Notes: generated by a model from the sequence alone, not told the origin. DNA of 64,000 bases from Halomonas sp. LR3S48 (GCF_025725665.1 NZ_CP107009.1:1736001-1800000), one strand, 5' to 3'; counted from the first letter of the stretch, positions 16,698 to 25,710 are shown. Program-made: numbers and translations.

Positions 16698-16714
16698 CGG
16701 TATTTATAATACCG
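16698..16714. promoter_or_regulatory. CGGTATT-TAT-AATACCG palindrome
   Basis: Perfect 7-bp arms around TAT, 104 bases after the OhrR-like gene. The sequence includes TATAAT (16705–16710). Probably an operator of an unidentified regulator; no clear -35 element at standard spacing. Confidence 0.4.
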
Positions 16715-16862
16715 TAACCTGTTGCATTCGCTTGTTTTCACCCTTGTGACATCTTTCCGGACCTGACATAGGACATTCGTCGCACCTTGAGCTCCGGTGA
16801 GGAGGCCTACAACGGGTGTGGCTTGGCGCGCCCAGGGGAGGCTGGTGGATGCAAGAATAAAA

Positions 16863-16898
16863 CGAGCGCTTGACTAAGCGTTGCATGCAGGCTAGTTT
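16863..16898 (+). promoter_or_regulatory. Promoter of acyl-CoA dehydrogenase with KstR2-like box
   Basis: TTGACT at 16870–16875 and TAGTTT at 16893–16898 with a 17-base spacer form a reasonable sigma70 promoter. The box CGAGCGCTTG (16863–16872), the third copy of the thiolase/ligase motif, overlaps the -35 element, and a PsrA-type box overlaps the -10. Confidence 0.55.
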
Positions 16899-16915
16899 CA
16901 AACGCATGTTTGAAA
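16896..16915. promoter_or_regulatory. PsrA-type operator upstream of acyl-CoA dehydrogenase
   Basis: Perfect inverted repeat with arms TTTCAAAC and GTTTGAAA around GCAT. It fits the known PsrA consensus (G/C)AAAC-N2–4-GTTT(G/C) for the fatty-acid-responsive TetR repressor of Pseudomonas. It lies 69 bases before the start codon at the predicted -10/+1. Confidence 0.72.
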
Positions 16916-16984
16916 GAGGCTGCGCCGCTTTCACGCGACCCACTCAGGCGACCCTGTGACCAGGCGACCTTTTGGAGAGTAGAG

Positions 16985-18796
16985 ATGCCCGACTATCAGG
17001 CCCCCTTGCGCGATCTTCGTTTCGTGATGGACGAGATGCTGGACTATCCCTCTCATTACGCCCGCCTGCCGGGCGGTGAAGAAGCCACGCCCGACGTGGT
17101 GGCTGCCATCCTCGAGGAGGGCGCTCGCTTCGCGCGCGAGGTGCTGCTGCCGCTGAACCAGAGTGGCGATCGGGAGGGCTGCCTGCTGGAGGGTGGCGAG
17201 GTCAAGGCGCCCAAGGGATTCAGGGAGGCCTACCAGCAGTTCGTCGAAGGCGGCTGGCCGAGCCTTGCGGCCGATCCCGTCCACGGTGGGCAGGGGCTGC
17301 CCCATTCATTGGCCATGGCGCTCAATGAGATGATCTGCTCCACCAACCTGGCCTGGGGCATGTATCCCGGCTTGTCCCACGGTGCTGCCGATGCCCTGCG
17401 CCACCACGGCACCGAGGAGCAGCAGGCCACTTACCTCACCAAGCTGGTCGAAGGCGTGTGGACCGGCACCATGTGTCTCACCGAGCCGCACTGCGGCACC
17501 GACCTGGGCCTGATCAAGACCCGCGCGGTGCCTACCGCCGACGGTGCCTACGAGATTACCGGCACCAAGATCTTCATTTCTGCCGGCGAGCATGATCTGG
17601 CCGAGAATATCGTGCACCTGGTGCTGGCCAAGCTGCCGGACGCGCCCGAGGGCTCCAAGGGTATTTCGCTGTTCGTGGTACCCAAGTTTCTGCCCGACGC
17701 CGAGGGCAACCCCGGCGAGCGTAACGGCGTCAGCTGTGGCTCGCTCGAGCACAAGATGGGCATCCACGGCAACGCCACCTGCGTGATGAACTTCGACGCC
17801 GCCCGAGGCTTCCTCGTCGGTCCGCCCAACAAGGGGTTGGCCTGCATGTTCACCATGATGAACGCCGCGCGCCTGGGTGTGGGTATCCAGGGCCTGGGCC
17901 TGACCGAGGCGAGCTTCCAGAATGCGCTGGCCTATGCCCGCGACCGCCTGCAGATGCGTTCGCTCTCCGGTCCCCAGGCACCCGAGAAGCCCGCCGACCC
18001 GATCATCGTGCACCCCGACGTGCGGCGCATGCTGCTGACCCAGAAGGCCTTCGCCGAAGGCGGCCGGATGCTGGTGCTGTATACCGCCCAGATGCTGGAT
18101 ATCGTCGAGCACGGCCGGGATGCGGCGGAGCGTGAGCATGCCGAGACCCTGCTGAGCCTGCTGACGCCGATCGTCAAGGCGTTCCTCACCGAGGTGGGCT
18201 TCGAGGCCACCAACGAGGGCGTACAGGTCTTTGGCGGCCACGGCTTCATCCAGGAGTGGGGCATGGAGCAGCTGGTACGCGATTCACGTATCACCCGTCT
18301 CTACGAGGGGACTACCGGCATCCAGGCCCTCGACCTGCTGGGCCGCAAGGTTCTGATGAGCCAGGGCGAGAGTCTCAAGGTCTTCACCAAGGAGATCCAC
18401 AAGTTCTGCAAGGCCGAAGAGGGTAACGCCGAGCTTGCCGAATTCGTCGCGCCGTTGGCCAAGCTCAATGCAGAGTGGGGCGAGCTGACCATGGGCATCG
18501 GCATGAAGGCGATGAACGACCGTGAGGAAGTGGGGGCGGCCAGCGTCGACTACTTGATGTACTCCGGCTACGTGACGCTTGCCTATCTCTTTGCCAGGGC
18601 CGCCAAGCAGGCTCGTGAGGCGCTTGCGGCGGGCAGCGACGATGCGGCTTTCTACGAGGCGAAGATCAAGACCGCACGCTTCTATTTCCAGCGGTTGTTG
18701 CCGCGTACCCTGGCCCACGCGCGCATGATCCAGGCTGGCGCCGAGCCGCTGATGGCACTCTCGCCGGAGGCGTTCGGGCTCGGCTTCGAGATCTGA
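16985..18796 (+). CDS. Acyl-CoA dehydrogenase, large (DmdC-like) family
   Basis: FAD-dependent acyl-CoA dehydrogenase of 603 residues, the long form with an extra C-terminal domain seen in 3-methylmercaptopropionyl-CoA dehydrogenase (DmdC)-like proteins and in many fatty-acid dehydrogenases of gammaproteobacteria. Segments: TGTMCLTEPHCGTDLGLIKT (FAD/substrate loop), GTKIFISAGEHD, VQVFGGHGFIQEWGMEQL, and RITRLYEGTTGIQALDL with the likely catalytic glutamate. Start ATG 16985 follows TGGAGAGTAG; the upstream in-frame ATG at 16910 lies within the PsrA box. Single gene ended by a clear intrinsic terminator. Chain-length preference cannot be told. Confidence 0.93.
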   Translation: MPDYQAPLRDLRFVMDEMLDYPSHYARLPGGEEATPDVVAAILEEGARFAREVLLPLNQSGDREGCLLEGGEVKAPKGFREAYQQFVEGGWPSLAADPVHGGQGLPHSLAMALNEMICSTNLAWGMYPGLSHGAADALRHHGTEEQQATYLTKLVEGVWTGTMCLTEPHCGTDLGLIKTRAVPTADGAYEITGTKIFISAGEHDLAENIVHLVLAKLPDAPEGSKGISLFVVPKFLPDAEGNPGERNGVSCGSLEHKMGIHGNATCVMNFDAARGFLVGPPNKGLACMFTMMNAARLGVGIQGLGLTEASFQNALAYARDRLQMRSLSGPQAPEKPADPIIVHPDVRRMLLTQKAFAEGGRMLVLYTAQMLDIVEHGRDAAEREHAETLLSLLTPIVKAFLTEVGFEATNEGVQVFGGHGFIQEWGMEQLVRDSRITRLYEGTTGIQALDLLGRKVLMSQGESLKVFTKEIHKFCKAEEGNAELAEFVAPLAKLNAEWGELTMGIGMKAMNDREEVGAASVDYLMYSGYVTLAYLFARAAKQAREALAAGSDDAAFYEAKIKTARFYFQRLLPRTLAHARMIQAGAEPLMALSPEAFGLGFEI

Positions 18797-18843
18797 TTTT
18801 CAACCAGGCATCTCTCTCGGTCAGTGCGACTGATCGGTGTCTT

Positions 18844-18872
18844 GCGGCGGGCATTGCTCCGCCGCTTTTTTT
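18844..18872 (+). terminator. Intrinsic terminator after acyl-CoA dehydrogenase
   Basis: Stem GCGGCGG/CCGCCGC with an 8-base loop followed directly by seven T's, 47 bases after the stop codon. Confidence 0.9.
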
Positions 18873-18921
18873 GGTTTCGAAGGGGCCGCCAGTACCGTGG
18901 TGGCCAGCAGGACTGCCGTTT

Positions 18922-19944
18922 TTACCCGTTGCCTTCGTCGCAGTGCATGGAAAGTAACTGCTTCCTGGGCAATTCGAAGCCCGAGGGCAGTTCGTCGGAG
19001 GGGTCGTGCAGCCAGGCTGCCAGGTCCTGCTCGGTACGTTCGCGACGGGTGTAGCGCGTGAGCATGTGATAGCCGCCTGGGTAGAACGCCAGGCGTACGG
19101 CGTCGTCATCGGGGAGGCGTTCTAGCAGGGCACAGTAAGCTTCCAGGGGAATGATCTGGTCTTCGCCGCCATACATCAGCAGCGAGGGAGAAGGGAGCTC
19201 GGCAGCAGCCTCGAGAGCCAGCCCCATGGTCCACGTCAGGCCGTAGAGGGTGTCGACCCGGGCGCTGCGCAGGATCAATGGGTCGGTGGCCAAGCGTCGC
19301 TTGATCTCCTCGTCGTCGGTTGGCTCGATGCCGAGACGATGGGTGGTCTGCACTGAGAAGGTGGCTTGGGGGATCAGCCGTACGCCCAGCCACAATCCAA
19401 GCTGCTGGTACCAGGGCATGGTGTCCTTGCTCCAGACGGCGGGGGAGATCAGCACGCTGCCGTCTACCGGGGGTGGTTCCTCGGCCGTCATGGCGAGCAG
19501 CGACACTGCGGCGCCCATGCTTTTACCGATGAGATAGAGTGGAGTGTCGGGATGGCGCTCGCGCAGGAGTTCGGCGAGTAGTATGACATCTTCACGCAGC
19601 CGCCCGTGGCCGGGCCACAGGCGACGCTGGTCGGTGGTGCCGAAGCCGCGCTGATCGTGGGCATAGACCTCAATGCCATGCGGCGTGAGGGCGTTGGCCA
19701 AAATCTCGAAGCTGCCGGCATGGTCGTTGAAGCCATGTACGGCCAGCGCCACCACCTGGGTATCACCCTGGGCGGGCCAGTGGCGCAGTGGCAAACGGTA
19801 GCCATCCTCGGCAATGACCTGATAGGGCGTCAATCGGGGCTCGCTTGGGGCAGGCCCTGGTGTCTGCAGTACCGGGGCTGCGCAACCGGCCAACAAGAGC
19901 GCCGATACTGCCAGGAGTCGCCTTGTCCAGCGAGGCAGCCTCAT
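18922..19944 (-). CDS. Alpha/beta hydrolase lipoprotein (monoacylglycerol-lipase-like)
   Basis: Protein of 340 residues with a lipoprotein signal: basic RLPRWTRR, hydrophobic stretch, and lipobox LLAGC, acylated cysteine at residue 21. Hence probably membrane-anchored in the periplasm. The alpha/beta-hydrolase fold shows the oxyanion segment AVHGFNDHAGSF, DQRGFG, the nucleophile elbow GKSMGAA (serine), the acid in YGGEDQIIP, and the histidine in GGYHMLTR. It belongs to the Hydrolase_4 (serine aminopeptidase S33/monoacylglycerol lipase-like) group. Substrate unknown. It is convergent with the acyl-CoA dehydrogenase; the upstream winged-helix gene has the same direction 24 bases away. Confidence 0.88.
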   Translation of the reverse strand: MRLPRWTRRLLAVSALLLAGCAAPVLQTPGPAPSEPRLTPYQVIAEDGYRLPLRHWPAQGDTQVVALAVHGFNDHAGSFEILANALTPHGIEVYAHDQRGFGTTDQRRLWPGHGRLREDVILLAELLRERHPDTPLYLIGKSMGAAVSLLAMTAEEPPPVDGSVLISPAVWSKDTMPWYQQLGLWLGVRLIPQATFSVQTTHRLGIEPTDDEEIKRRLATDPLILRSARVDTLYGLTWTMGLALEAAAELPSPSLLMYGGEDQIIPLEAYCALLERLPDDDAVRLAFYPGGYHMLTRYTRRERTEQDLAAWLHDPSDELPSGFELPRKQLLSMHCDEGNG

Positions 19945-19968
19945 GCCAGCGCAGGATAGTCCAAAGCG

Positions 19969-20232
19969 TTACGCAGACTGTGCCACCCACGCACGATCGA
20001 TAGGCCCCCAGTCGGTGATTTCGTAGCGGCCACTGTTATGGCGCTCGCCCGGGGCAGGCCTGAACTCGCAGCTTACATCCAACTCCTCGAGCGCCTTGAG
20101 CGTGTCCTGCGCGGTGCGCCGGGGCATGCCGGTAGCGGCAACGATCGCCGGCACGCTGGCAATGCCGCTCTCGATCAGGTGGGCCAGGTAGAGCCGTCGA
20201 TAAAAGCTGGATTGGGTCTTGCTGAGCGCCAT
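19969..20232 (-). CDS. Small winged-helix DNA-binding protein
   Basis: Protein of 87 residues from ATG 20232, which has a GGAAA site; a longer frame from 20265 adds 11 residues without support. Residues 1–60 form a winged helix-turn-helix (ALSKTQSSFYRRLYLAHLI, then ATGMPRRTAQDTLKALEEL), a family seen as small conserved HTH proteins in Pseudomonas and relatives. Target unknown. Only 24 bases separate it from the downstream lipoprotein hydrolase, so the two may be co-transcribed. Confidence 0.8.
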   Translation of the reverse strand: MALSKTQSSFYRRLYLAHLIESGIASVPAIVAATGMPRRTAQDTLKALEELDVSCEFRPAPGERHNSGRYEITDWGPIDRAWVAQSA

Positions 20233-20408
20233 GTGTTTTCCGCATGTCGGTGAAGGGGCCCGCATTGGTCATTAGCATAGCGCTGGTGGATGGCTACTCT
20301 CCAGCTGTGGTGGAGATGTCGTAGCCGGCAGTGTTCTCCTACAGTGAAGGAAAACCGGGAAGCTCATGCTTCGCCGGTGACGAGTCGACACCAGTTCAGG
20401 GAGGAATC

Positions 20409-20669
20409 ATGACCATCAAACGTGTAGACGAAGCAGAGCTGTGGACCCAGATAGAGCGCTGCATGTTCGGCGAGCGAGTGGTAGTAGAGCGCGAGGGCAA
20501 GCGTTTCTCGGCACGCATCCAGCACGTAGGGGCCACGGGGGTAAAGGTGATACCCGAAACCATGCTGATGGAACATGAGGGGGAGCCCGGCGACATCAAC
20601 GGGGCTACCGTTTCCTACGGAGATATCAAGGAGGTCGAGGTGGATGGCATTACCTACCGGCTGGCTTGA
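20409..20669 (+). CDS. Conserved-looking small protein of unknown function
   Basis: An 86-residue protein that I do not recognise. The start ATG 20409 has a very strong AGGGAGGA site 4 bases away, much better than the in-frame upstream start at 20331. The sequence is soluble, has no signal or membrane segment, contains a single Cys (CMFGER), and looks like a small beta-rich fold (RVVVEREGKRFSARIQHV, then GVKVIPE). It is a lone gene convergent with dciA, 20 bases between stops. Confidence 0.65.
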   Translation: MTIKRVDEAELWTQIERCMFGERVVVEREGKRFSARIQHVGATGVKVIPETMLMEHEGEPGDINGATVSYGDIKEVEVDGITYRLA

Positions 20670-20689
20670 TCGCCGGCTGGAGGATGGGG

Positions 20690-21151
20690 TCAGTCGCGGC
20701 GCTCCGCATGCGAGGCGAGTCGCTCCAGGGCGCCCTTGAGCCGGGGGTCGTCGACGTCGGCGGCGCAGGCGGAAATCTCGTCGGCGGCTGGCGCCGGCAG
20801 CGTACGCACCTGCCGCGGAGGCACCTTGAGTGGCCGTACGGGGCGTACCTTGAGGCTGAATCCGGTCACGGCGGAAAATTCCGGTAGCTGATGCAGCAGG
20901 TCGAGCAACCGCGACTGCTCATAGCGCAGCCAGGTCAGCCATACGGCGCGGTCGGTGAGCAGCGTCAGCTTGCCATCGCGATATCCACCCACGAACAGGT
21001 GCTCGCGTACCTCTTCCGGCAGATGCTCGCGCAGGTGCTGCTGCGCCTGGCCGATCAGCCTCGCCGTGCGCATCAGCGGTGCCAGCTCGCCATTGCCGCC
21101 CAACAGGCGAGACATGGGCTGGGCTCGTGAGCGCTTAACCTTTATACTCAT
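20690..21151 (-). CDS. dciA: DUF721 protein, DciA family
   Basis: DUF721 protein of 153 residues. In bacteria lacking DnaC/DnaI, DciA is the loader or operator of the replicative helicase DnaB. The N-terminal helical RLIGQAQQHLREHLPEEVREHL and the KH-like GGYRDGKLTLLTDRAVWLTWLRY segment match the family. The location next to secA, divergently transcribed, is the same as in Pseudomonas. The C-terminal 50 residues are low-complexity (proline/alanine rich), as usual. Confidence 0.85.
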   Translation of the reverse strand: MSIKVKRSRAQPMSRLLGGNGELAPLMRTARLIGQAQQHLREHLPEEVREHLFVGGYRDGKLTLLTDRAVWLTWLRYEQSRLLDLLHQLPEFSAVTGFSLKVRPVRPLKVPPRQVRTLPAPAADEISACAADVDDPRLKGALERLASHAERRD

Positions 21152-21213
21152 GGGCTTGTTTCTCGTCCTTTACCAACACGCCAAGCCTAGCACGCTCGGA
21201 GACCCGCGACAGC

Positions 21214-21606
21214 ATGAGCGCCGCCCAGCCACAGGATCGTAGCGTTGCCAGCCCATCGGCTGCGACGACGCGCTGTCGACAGCGGTCGCGCTGGTGGCTG
21301 GCCGGGCTGCTGGTAAGTTGCCTGTTACCGGCTGGCTTGAGCCAGGCGGAAACGCTGCGCCTCGCCGAGCGCGTGGTGCAGACCTGCATTCTCGCCCCGA
21401 CGCTGATGCGCGCCCGCTGTCGCTACGTGGCGCGCCGGCGTGCCTTGCCAAGCTGGCCGCGGCGGCGCCCAGCGGGCATGGCGAAGCGCGCGGTGCCAAA
21501 ACGCTCGGCCCCGCCGCGTCGCTGGGCTGCCGCTCATGACGTCCTTTCCCGCCGTGGTCCTCCCCGCGAGCCGCGTTGCCCACAAGCCAACGAATGCTGC
21601 CGGTGA
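21214..21606 (+). CDS. Possible exported SecM-like leader protein upstream of secA
   Basis: Open frame of 130 codons ending 63 bases before secA. The N-terminus looks like a long signal peptide: an Arg-containing n-region (CRQRSRWW), hydrophobic core LAGLLVSCLLPAGL, and a likely cleavage after SQA at residue 45. The rest is strongly basic and rich in Arg, Pro and Trp (for example SWPRRRPAGMAKRAVPKR). This layout recalls SecM, the exported arrest peptide that regulates secA in enterics, but the E. coli arrest motif (FxxxxWIxxxxGIRAGP) is absent. The basic tail could also be an out-of-frame reading of GC-rich DNA. If it is not a gene, 21152–21669 is a 518-base non-coding region. Ribosome site GGAG at 21199. 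Confidence 0.38.
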   Translation: MSAAQPQDRSVASPSAATTRCRQRSRWWLAGLLVSCLLPAGLSQAETLRLAERVVQTCILAPTLMRARCRYVARRRALPSWPRRRPAGMAKRAVPKRSAPPRRWAAAHDVLSRRGPPREPRCPQANECCR

Positions 21607-21669
21607 TGGCTGGCTTCCCGCCAGTCTTGCACAGTGCCGGCTGACCGCGACACGCAGAATGGACGTTTC

Positions 21670-24411
21670 ATGATCAATACATTGTTACGCAAGGTCGTCG
21701 GCTCGAAAAACGACCGCGAAGTCAAGCGCATGCAGCGCCAGGTGGCGCAAATCAATGCGCTGGAACCGCAGTTCGAGGCGCTCGACGACGCCGCGCTGCT
21801 GGCGCGCACCGAGGAGTTCCGCGAACGCCTGAAGGCGGGCGAGAGCCTCGATGACCTGCTGCCCGAGGCCTTCGCCACGGTGCGTGAGGCCAGCAAGCGC
21901 GTGATGGGCATGCGCCACTTCGACGTGCAGATGATCGGTGGCATGACGCTGCACCGCGGGCGCATCGCCGAGATGAAGACAGGCGAGGGCAAGACCCTGG
22001 TGGCCACCCTGGCGGTCTACCTCAATGCGCTGCCGGGCAATGGCGTGCACGTGGTGACCGTCAACGACTACCTGGCCCGCCGTGACGCCGAGTGGATGCG
22101 CCCGTTGTACGAATCCCTGGGGCTCACCGTGGGCGTCATCTTCTCGGGACAGACCTCCGAGGAGAAGCGTGGCGCCTACGCCTGCGACATCACCTACGGC
22201 ACCAACAACGAGTACGGTTTCGACTACCTGCGCGACAACATGGCCTTCTCGCTGGAGGACAAGGTCCAGCGCGGCCTGAGCTTCGCCATCGTTGACGAGG
22301 TGGACTCGATCCTGATCGACGAGGCGCGTACGCCGCTGATCATCTCCGGTGCCGTGGATGAGAATACCGAGCTCTACAAGGTGGTCGACCGCCTGGCCGT
22401 GCAACTGGAGAAGGGAGAGGTCTCCGAAGACGCCGACGCTCCCGTCAGCGGCGACTTCGTGCTCGAAGAGAAGCACAAGCAGGTCGAGATCACCGAGGCC
22501 GGCCACCACAAGGTCGAGGAATTGATGCGTGCCGAAGGGCTGCTGGGCGCGGAGGACTCGCTCTATGCCGCTCAGAACCTCAACCTGCTGCACCACATGC
22601 ACTCGGCGCTGCGTGCCCGCCACCTCTACCACCGCGACGTCGATTACATCGTCGCCAACAACCAGGTGGTGATCGTCGACGAGCACACCGGTCGCACCAT
22701 GCCGGGGCGGCGCTGGTCCGAGGGCCTGCATCAGGCGGTGGAGGCCAAGGAGGGTGTGCCGGTACAGCGCGAGAGCCAGACGCTGGCCTCGACCACCTTC
22801 CAGAACTACTTCCGCCTCTACGACAAGCTGGCCGGCATGACCGGTACTGCCGACACCGAGGCCTTCGAGTTCCGCCAGATCTATGGCCTGGACGTGATCG
22901 TCATCCCCACCAACCGGCCGCTGGTCCGTCGCGATCTCAACGACCTCGTCTATCTCACGGCCGAGGAGAAGTACGAGGCGATCATCAACGACGTCAAGGT
23001 CGAGACCGAGGCCGGGCGTCCGGTGCTGGTGGGTACCGCGTCCATCGAGACCTCCGAATACCTGGCGGGGTTGATGAAGCAGGCCGGGCTCAATTTCAAC
23101 GTGCTCAACGCCAAGCAACACCAGAGCGAGGCAGAGATCATCGCTCAGGCCGGGCGCCCCGGCGCCATCACCATTGCCACCAACATGGCCGGTCGCGGCA
23201 CCGACATCGTGCTGGGCGGCAACTGGGAAGCCGAGGCAGCCAAGCTCGAGAACCCCACCCCCGAGCAGATCGAGACGCTGCGCGAGGAGTGGCGAGCACG
23301 CCACGAGGCGGTGCTGGAAGCCGGCGGCCTGCACGTGGTCGGCTCAGAGCGTCACGAATCCCGTCGTATCGACAACCAGTTGCGCGGTCGCGCCGGTCGC
23401 CAGGGTGACCCGGGTTCGACGCGCTTCTTCCTTTCCATGGAAGATAGCCTGATGCGCCTGTTCGGCTCCGATCGGGTACAGCGCATGATGAAAGCGCTGG
23501 GCCTGGAGCGCGGAGAGGCCATCGAGCACAAGATGGTCACCAATGCCGTGGAGCGCGCGCAGAAGAAGGTCGAGAGCCGTAACTTCGATATCCGCAAGCA
23601 ACTGCTCGAATACGATGACGTGGCCAACGACCAGCGCCGCGTGATCTACGAGCAGCGCAACGAGATCCTGGCTGCCGAGGACGTCTCAGAGAACGTGCTG
23701 GGCATTCGCGACGAGGTACTCGACCTCGCCGTCAGTGAATTCGTGCCGCCGCAGAGCCTGCCGGAACAGTGGGACCTGGAGGGCCTGCAGGAACACCTGA
23801 AGAGCGAGTTCAACCTCGAAGCCCCGGTTGTCGAGTGGTCCAAATCCGATGAGCGCTTCCACGAGGAGCAACTTCGCGAGCGCTTGCACGAGATGCATCG
23901 TGGCATCTACCAGGAGAAGATCGACATTGCGGGCGCCGAGCTGATGCGCCGCTTCGAGAAACAGATCATGCTGCAGGTGCTCGACACGCGCTGGAAGGAG
24001 CACCTCCAGTCAATGGATCATTTGCGCCGCGGTATCCACCTGCGCGGTTACGCTCAGAAGAATCCCAAGCAGGAGTACAAGCGCGAAGCCTTCGAACTGT
24101 TCCAGGCCTTGCTGACCAATATCAAGGCCGATATCACTCGTATCACCAGCCATGTGCAGGTGCGTCGGCCGGAGGAGGTCGATGAGCTCGAACGTCAGCG
24201 GCGCGAGGCGCTTGAACGTGAGAAGGCCGCCGCCGCCAGCCGTCACGAGGCTCCGGAACTCGCCGAAGGCGAGGAGCTGGCCGGCGCTGCGACGGCGCCG
24301 GCAAGCGATGGAAAACCGGTGCGTCGCGAAGGGCCCAAGGTTGGGCGCAACGACCCCTGCCCGTGTGGGTCGGGGAAGAAGTACAAGCAGTGCTGTGGCC
24401 AGCTGAGTTGA
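21670..24411 (+). CDS. secA: Preprotein translocase ATPase SecA
   Basis: Motor of the Sec secretion pathway, 913 residues, pushing unfolded preproteins through SecYEG. Seen: nucleotide-binding domain 1 with Walker A ([11 protein letters not shown] near residue 103) and the DEAD-like [15 protein letters not shown], the preprotein cross-linking domain, domain 2 with [14 protein letters not shown] and [12 protein letters not shown], the helical scaffold, and the C-terminal zinc motif [14 protein letters not shown] that binds SecB/ribosomes. The preferred start is ATG 21670 ([16 protein letters not shown]), which matches the family; the frame is open from 21634. The segment between 830 and 890 is low complexity. 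Confidence 0.98.
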   Translation: MINTLLRKVVGSKNDREVKRMQRQVAQINALEPQFEALDDAALLARTEEFRERLKAGESLDDLLPEAFATVREASKRVMGMRHFDVQMIGGMTLHRGRIAEMKTGEGKTLVATLAVYLNALPGNGVHVVTVNDYLARRDAEWMRPLYESLGLTVGVIFSGQTSEEKRGAYACDITYGTNNEYGFDYLRDNMAFSLEDKVQRGLSFAIVDEVDSILIDEARTPLIISGAVDENTELYKVVDRLAVQLEKGEVSEDADAPVSGDFVLEEKHKQVEITEAGHHKVEELMRAEGLLGAEDSLYAAQNLNLLHHMHSALRARHLYHRDVDYIVANNQVVIVDEHTGRTMPGRRWSEGLHQAVEAKEGVPVQRESQTLASTTFQNYFRLYDKLAGMTGTADTEAFEFRQIYGLDVIVIPTNRPLVRRDLNDLVYLTAEEKYEAIINDVKVETEAGRPVLVGTASIETSEYLAGLMKQAGLNFNVLNAKQHQSEAEIIAQAGRPGAITIATNMAGRGTDIVLGGNWEAEAAKLENPTPEQIETLREEWRARHEAVLEAGGLHVVGSERHESRRIDNQLRGRAGRQGDPGSTRFFLSMEDSLMRLFGSDRVQRMMKALGLERGEAIEHKMVTNAVERAQKKVESRNFDIRKQLLEYDDVANDQRRVIYEQRNEILAAEDVSENVLGIRDEVLDLAVSEFVPPQSLPEQWDLEGLQEHLKSEFNLEAPVVEWSKSDERFHEEQLRERLHEMHRGIYQEKIDIAGAELMRRFEKQIMLQVLDTRWKEHLQSMDHLRRGIHLRGYAQKNPKQEYKREAFELFQALLTNIKADITRITSHVQVRRPEEVDELERQRREALEREKAAAASRHEAPELAEGEELAGAATAPASDGKPVRREGPKVGRNDPCPCGSGKKYKQCCGQLS

Positions 24412-24480
24412 ACCCAATGCCTGCTGGAGTGCGGCGTTTGACGATTCGATTGCTCCAACCAGAAGAGGAGTAAACATTCC

Positions 24481-25710
24481 ATGGCAGTGGGTGAGATGCA
24501 TTTTCCGGCCATGCCGGTCATCGAAGGGGTGCGCCTGGGCACCGCCATGGCCGGCATCAAGAAGCCGGGGCGGCGCGACCTCGTGGTCATCGAGATCCCC
24601 CGGGGCGCCCGAGTCGCGGGCAGCTTCACCCGCAATGCCTTCTGCGCCGCGCCCGTTGCGGTGGCCAAGGCGAACCTGGCCGCTTGTCAGGCTCGCGGCG
24701 AAGGCGCTCGCCTGCTGGTGATCAACACCGGCAATGCCAACGCCGGTACCGGCGAGGTTGGCTTGCGCGATGCCCGGACAACCTGTGCGGAATTGGCCAG
24801 GCTCGCCGGTGTGACGGAAGACAGCGTGCTGCCGTTCTCCACCGGCGTGATCGGCGAGCCGATGCCCATGGAGCGGCTGTTGGGCGGCTTGCCGGCGGCA
24901 TGGGAGTCGCGGGATTCAGGCAGCGAGGCGTGGCAGCAGGCCGGGGAAGGTATCCTGACCACCGATACCCGCGCCAAGGGGGCCAGCGTGACCATGGAGT
25001 TGGGCGAGCGCACGGTGACCATCAATGGCATTAGCAAGGGCTCGGGCATGATCAAGCCCAACATGGCCACCATGCTGGCCTTCGTTGCCACCGATGCCGC
25101 CATCGAGCAGTCGCTACTCGATTCGCTGCTGCGCGAGACGGTGGATCGCTCTTTCAACTGCATTACCGTGGATGGCGATACCTCGACCAACGATGCCTGC
25201 ATGTTGATCGCCACGGGCCGTGGCGCCGAGGTGGCGAGCGATGACGAGGTCGCGGTGTTTCGTAACGGCTTGCAGCGGGTCATGACCGAGCTGGCACAGG
25301 CGATCATTCGCGATGGTGAAGGCGCCACCAAGTTCGTTACGTTGCAGGTATCCGACGCGGCGAGCCGCGAGGAGGCGCTGGACGTGGCCTTTACCGTGGC
25401 CCACTCGCCGTTGGTCAAGACGGCGCTGTTCGCCTCCGACGCCAACTGGGGGCGTATCCTGGCGGCGGTGGGGCGCGCACCGGTGAGTGATTTCGATGTC
25501 CAGCGGGTATCCATCGACCTGGGGAACGTGCGACTGGTGGAGAACGGCGGCCGGGCTCCTGGCTATACCGAGGAACAGGGCAGCCGGGTGATGCGTGAGG
25601 AGGAGATCACCATCCGTATCGCGCTGGGTCGGGGTGAGGAGAGCGCCACGGTCTGGACGTCGGACCTGTCCCACGATTACGTCAGTATCAACGCCGATTA
25701 TCGCAGCTAG
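24481..25710 (+). CDS. argJ: Bifunctional ornithine acetyltransferase/N-acetylglutamate synthase ArgJ
   Basis: Enzyme of the cyclic arginine pathway, 409 residues: transfers acetyl from N-acetylornithine to glutamate, and in the bifunctional form also makes N-acetylglutamate from acetyl-CoA. The autoproteolytic site is visible in KGSGMIKPNMATMLAF, where cleavage before the threonine of ATML gives alpha and beta chains. Other marks are NTGNANAGTG and the C-terminal THDLSHDYVSINADY-type ending (here SDLSHDYVSINADYRS). Start ATG 24481 with AGAGGAG. Follows secA by 69 bases, the same order as in Pseudomonas apart from missing small genes. Confidence 0.96.
   Translation: MAVGEMHFPAMPVIEGVRLGTAMAGIKKPGRRDLVVIEIPRGARVAGSFTRNAFCAAPVAVAKANLAACQARGEGARLLVINTGNANAGTGEVGLRDARTTCAELARLAGVTEDSVLPFSTGVIGEPMPMERLLGGLPAAWESRDSGSEAWQQAGEGILTTDTRAKGASVTMELGERTVTINGISKGSGMIKPNMATMLAFVATDAAIEQSLLDSLLRETVDRSFNCITVDGDTSTNDACMLIATGRGAEVASDDEVAVFRNGLQRVMTELAQAIIRDGEGATKFVTLQVSDAASREEALDVAFTVAHSPLVKTALFASDANWGRILAAVGRAPVSDFDVQRVSIDLGNVRLVENGGRAPGYTEEQGSRVMREEEITIRIALGRGEESATVWTSDLSHDYVSINADYRS

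Larger units (their letters stand above)
16594..16984. other. Regulatory intergenic region upstream of acyl-CoA dehydrogenase
   Basis: A 391-base stretch with no credible gene. It is richer in A+T than its surroundings at 16670–16750 and contains a 17-bp palindrome (16698–16714), a KstR2-like box (16863–16872), a possible sigma70 promoter (16870–16898) and a PsrA-type box (16896–16915). TTCGTTGCA also occurs twice as a short direct repeat near 16633 and 16661. Confidence 0.7.

Noticed and set aside
21685..23334. 549-codon frame antisense to secA
   Set aside because: Shadow of the SecA coding frame; no recognisable protein features.
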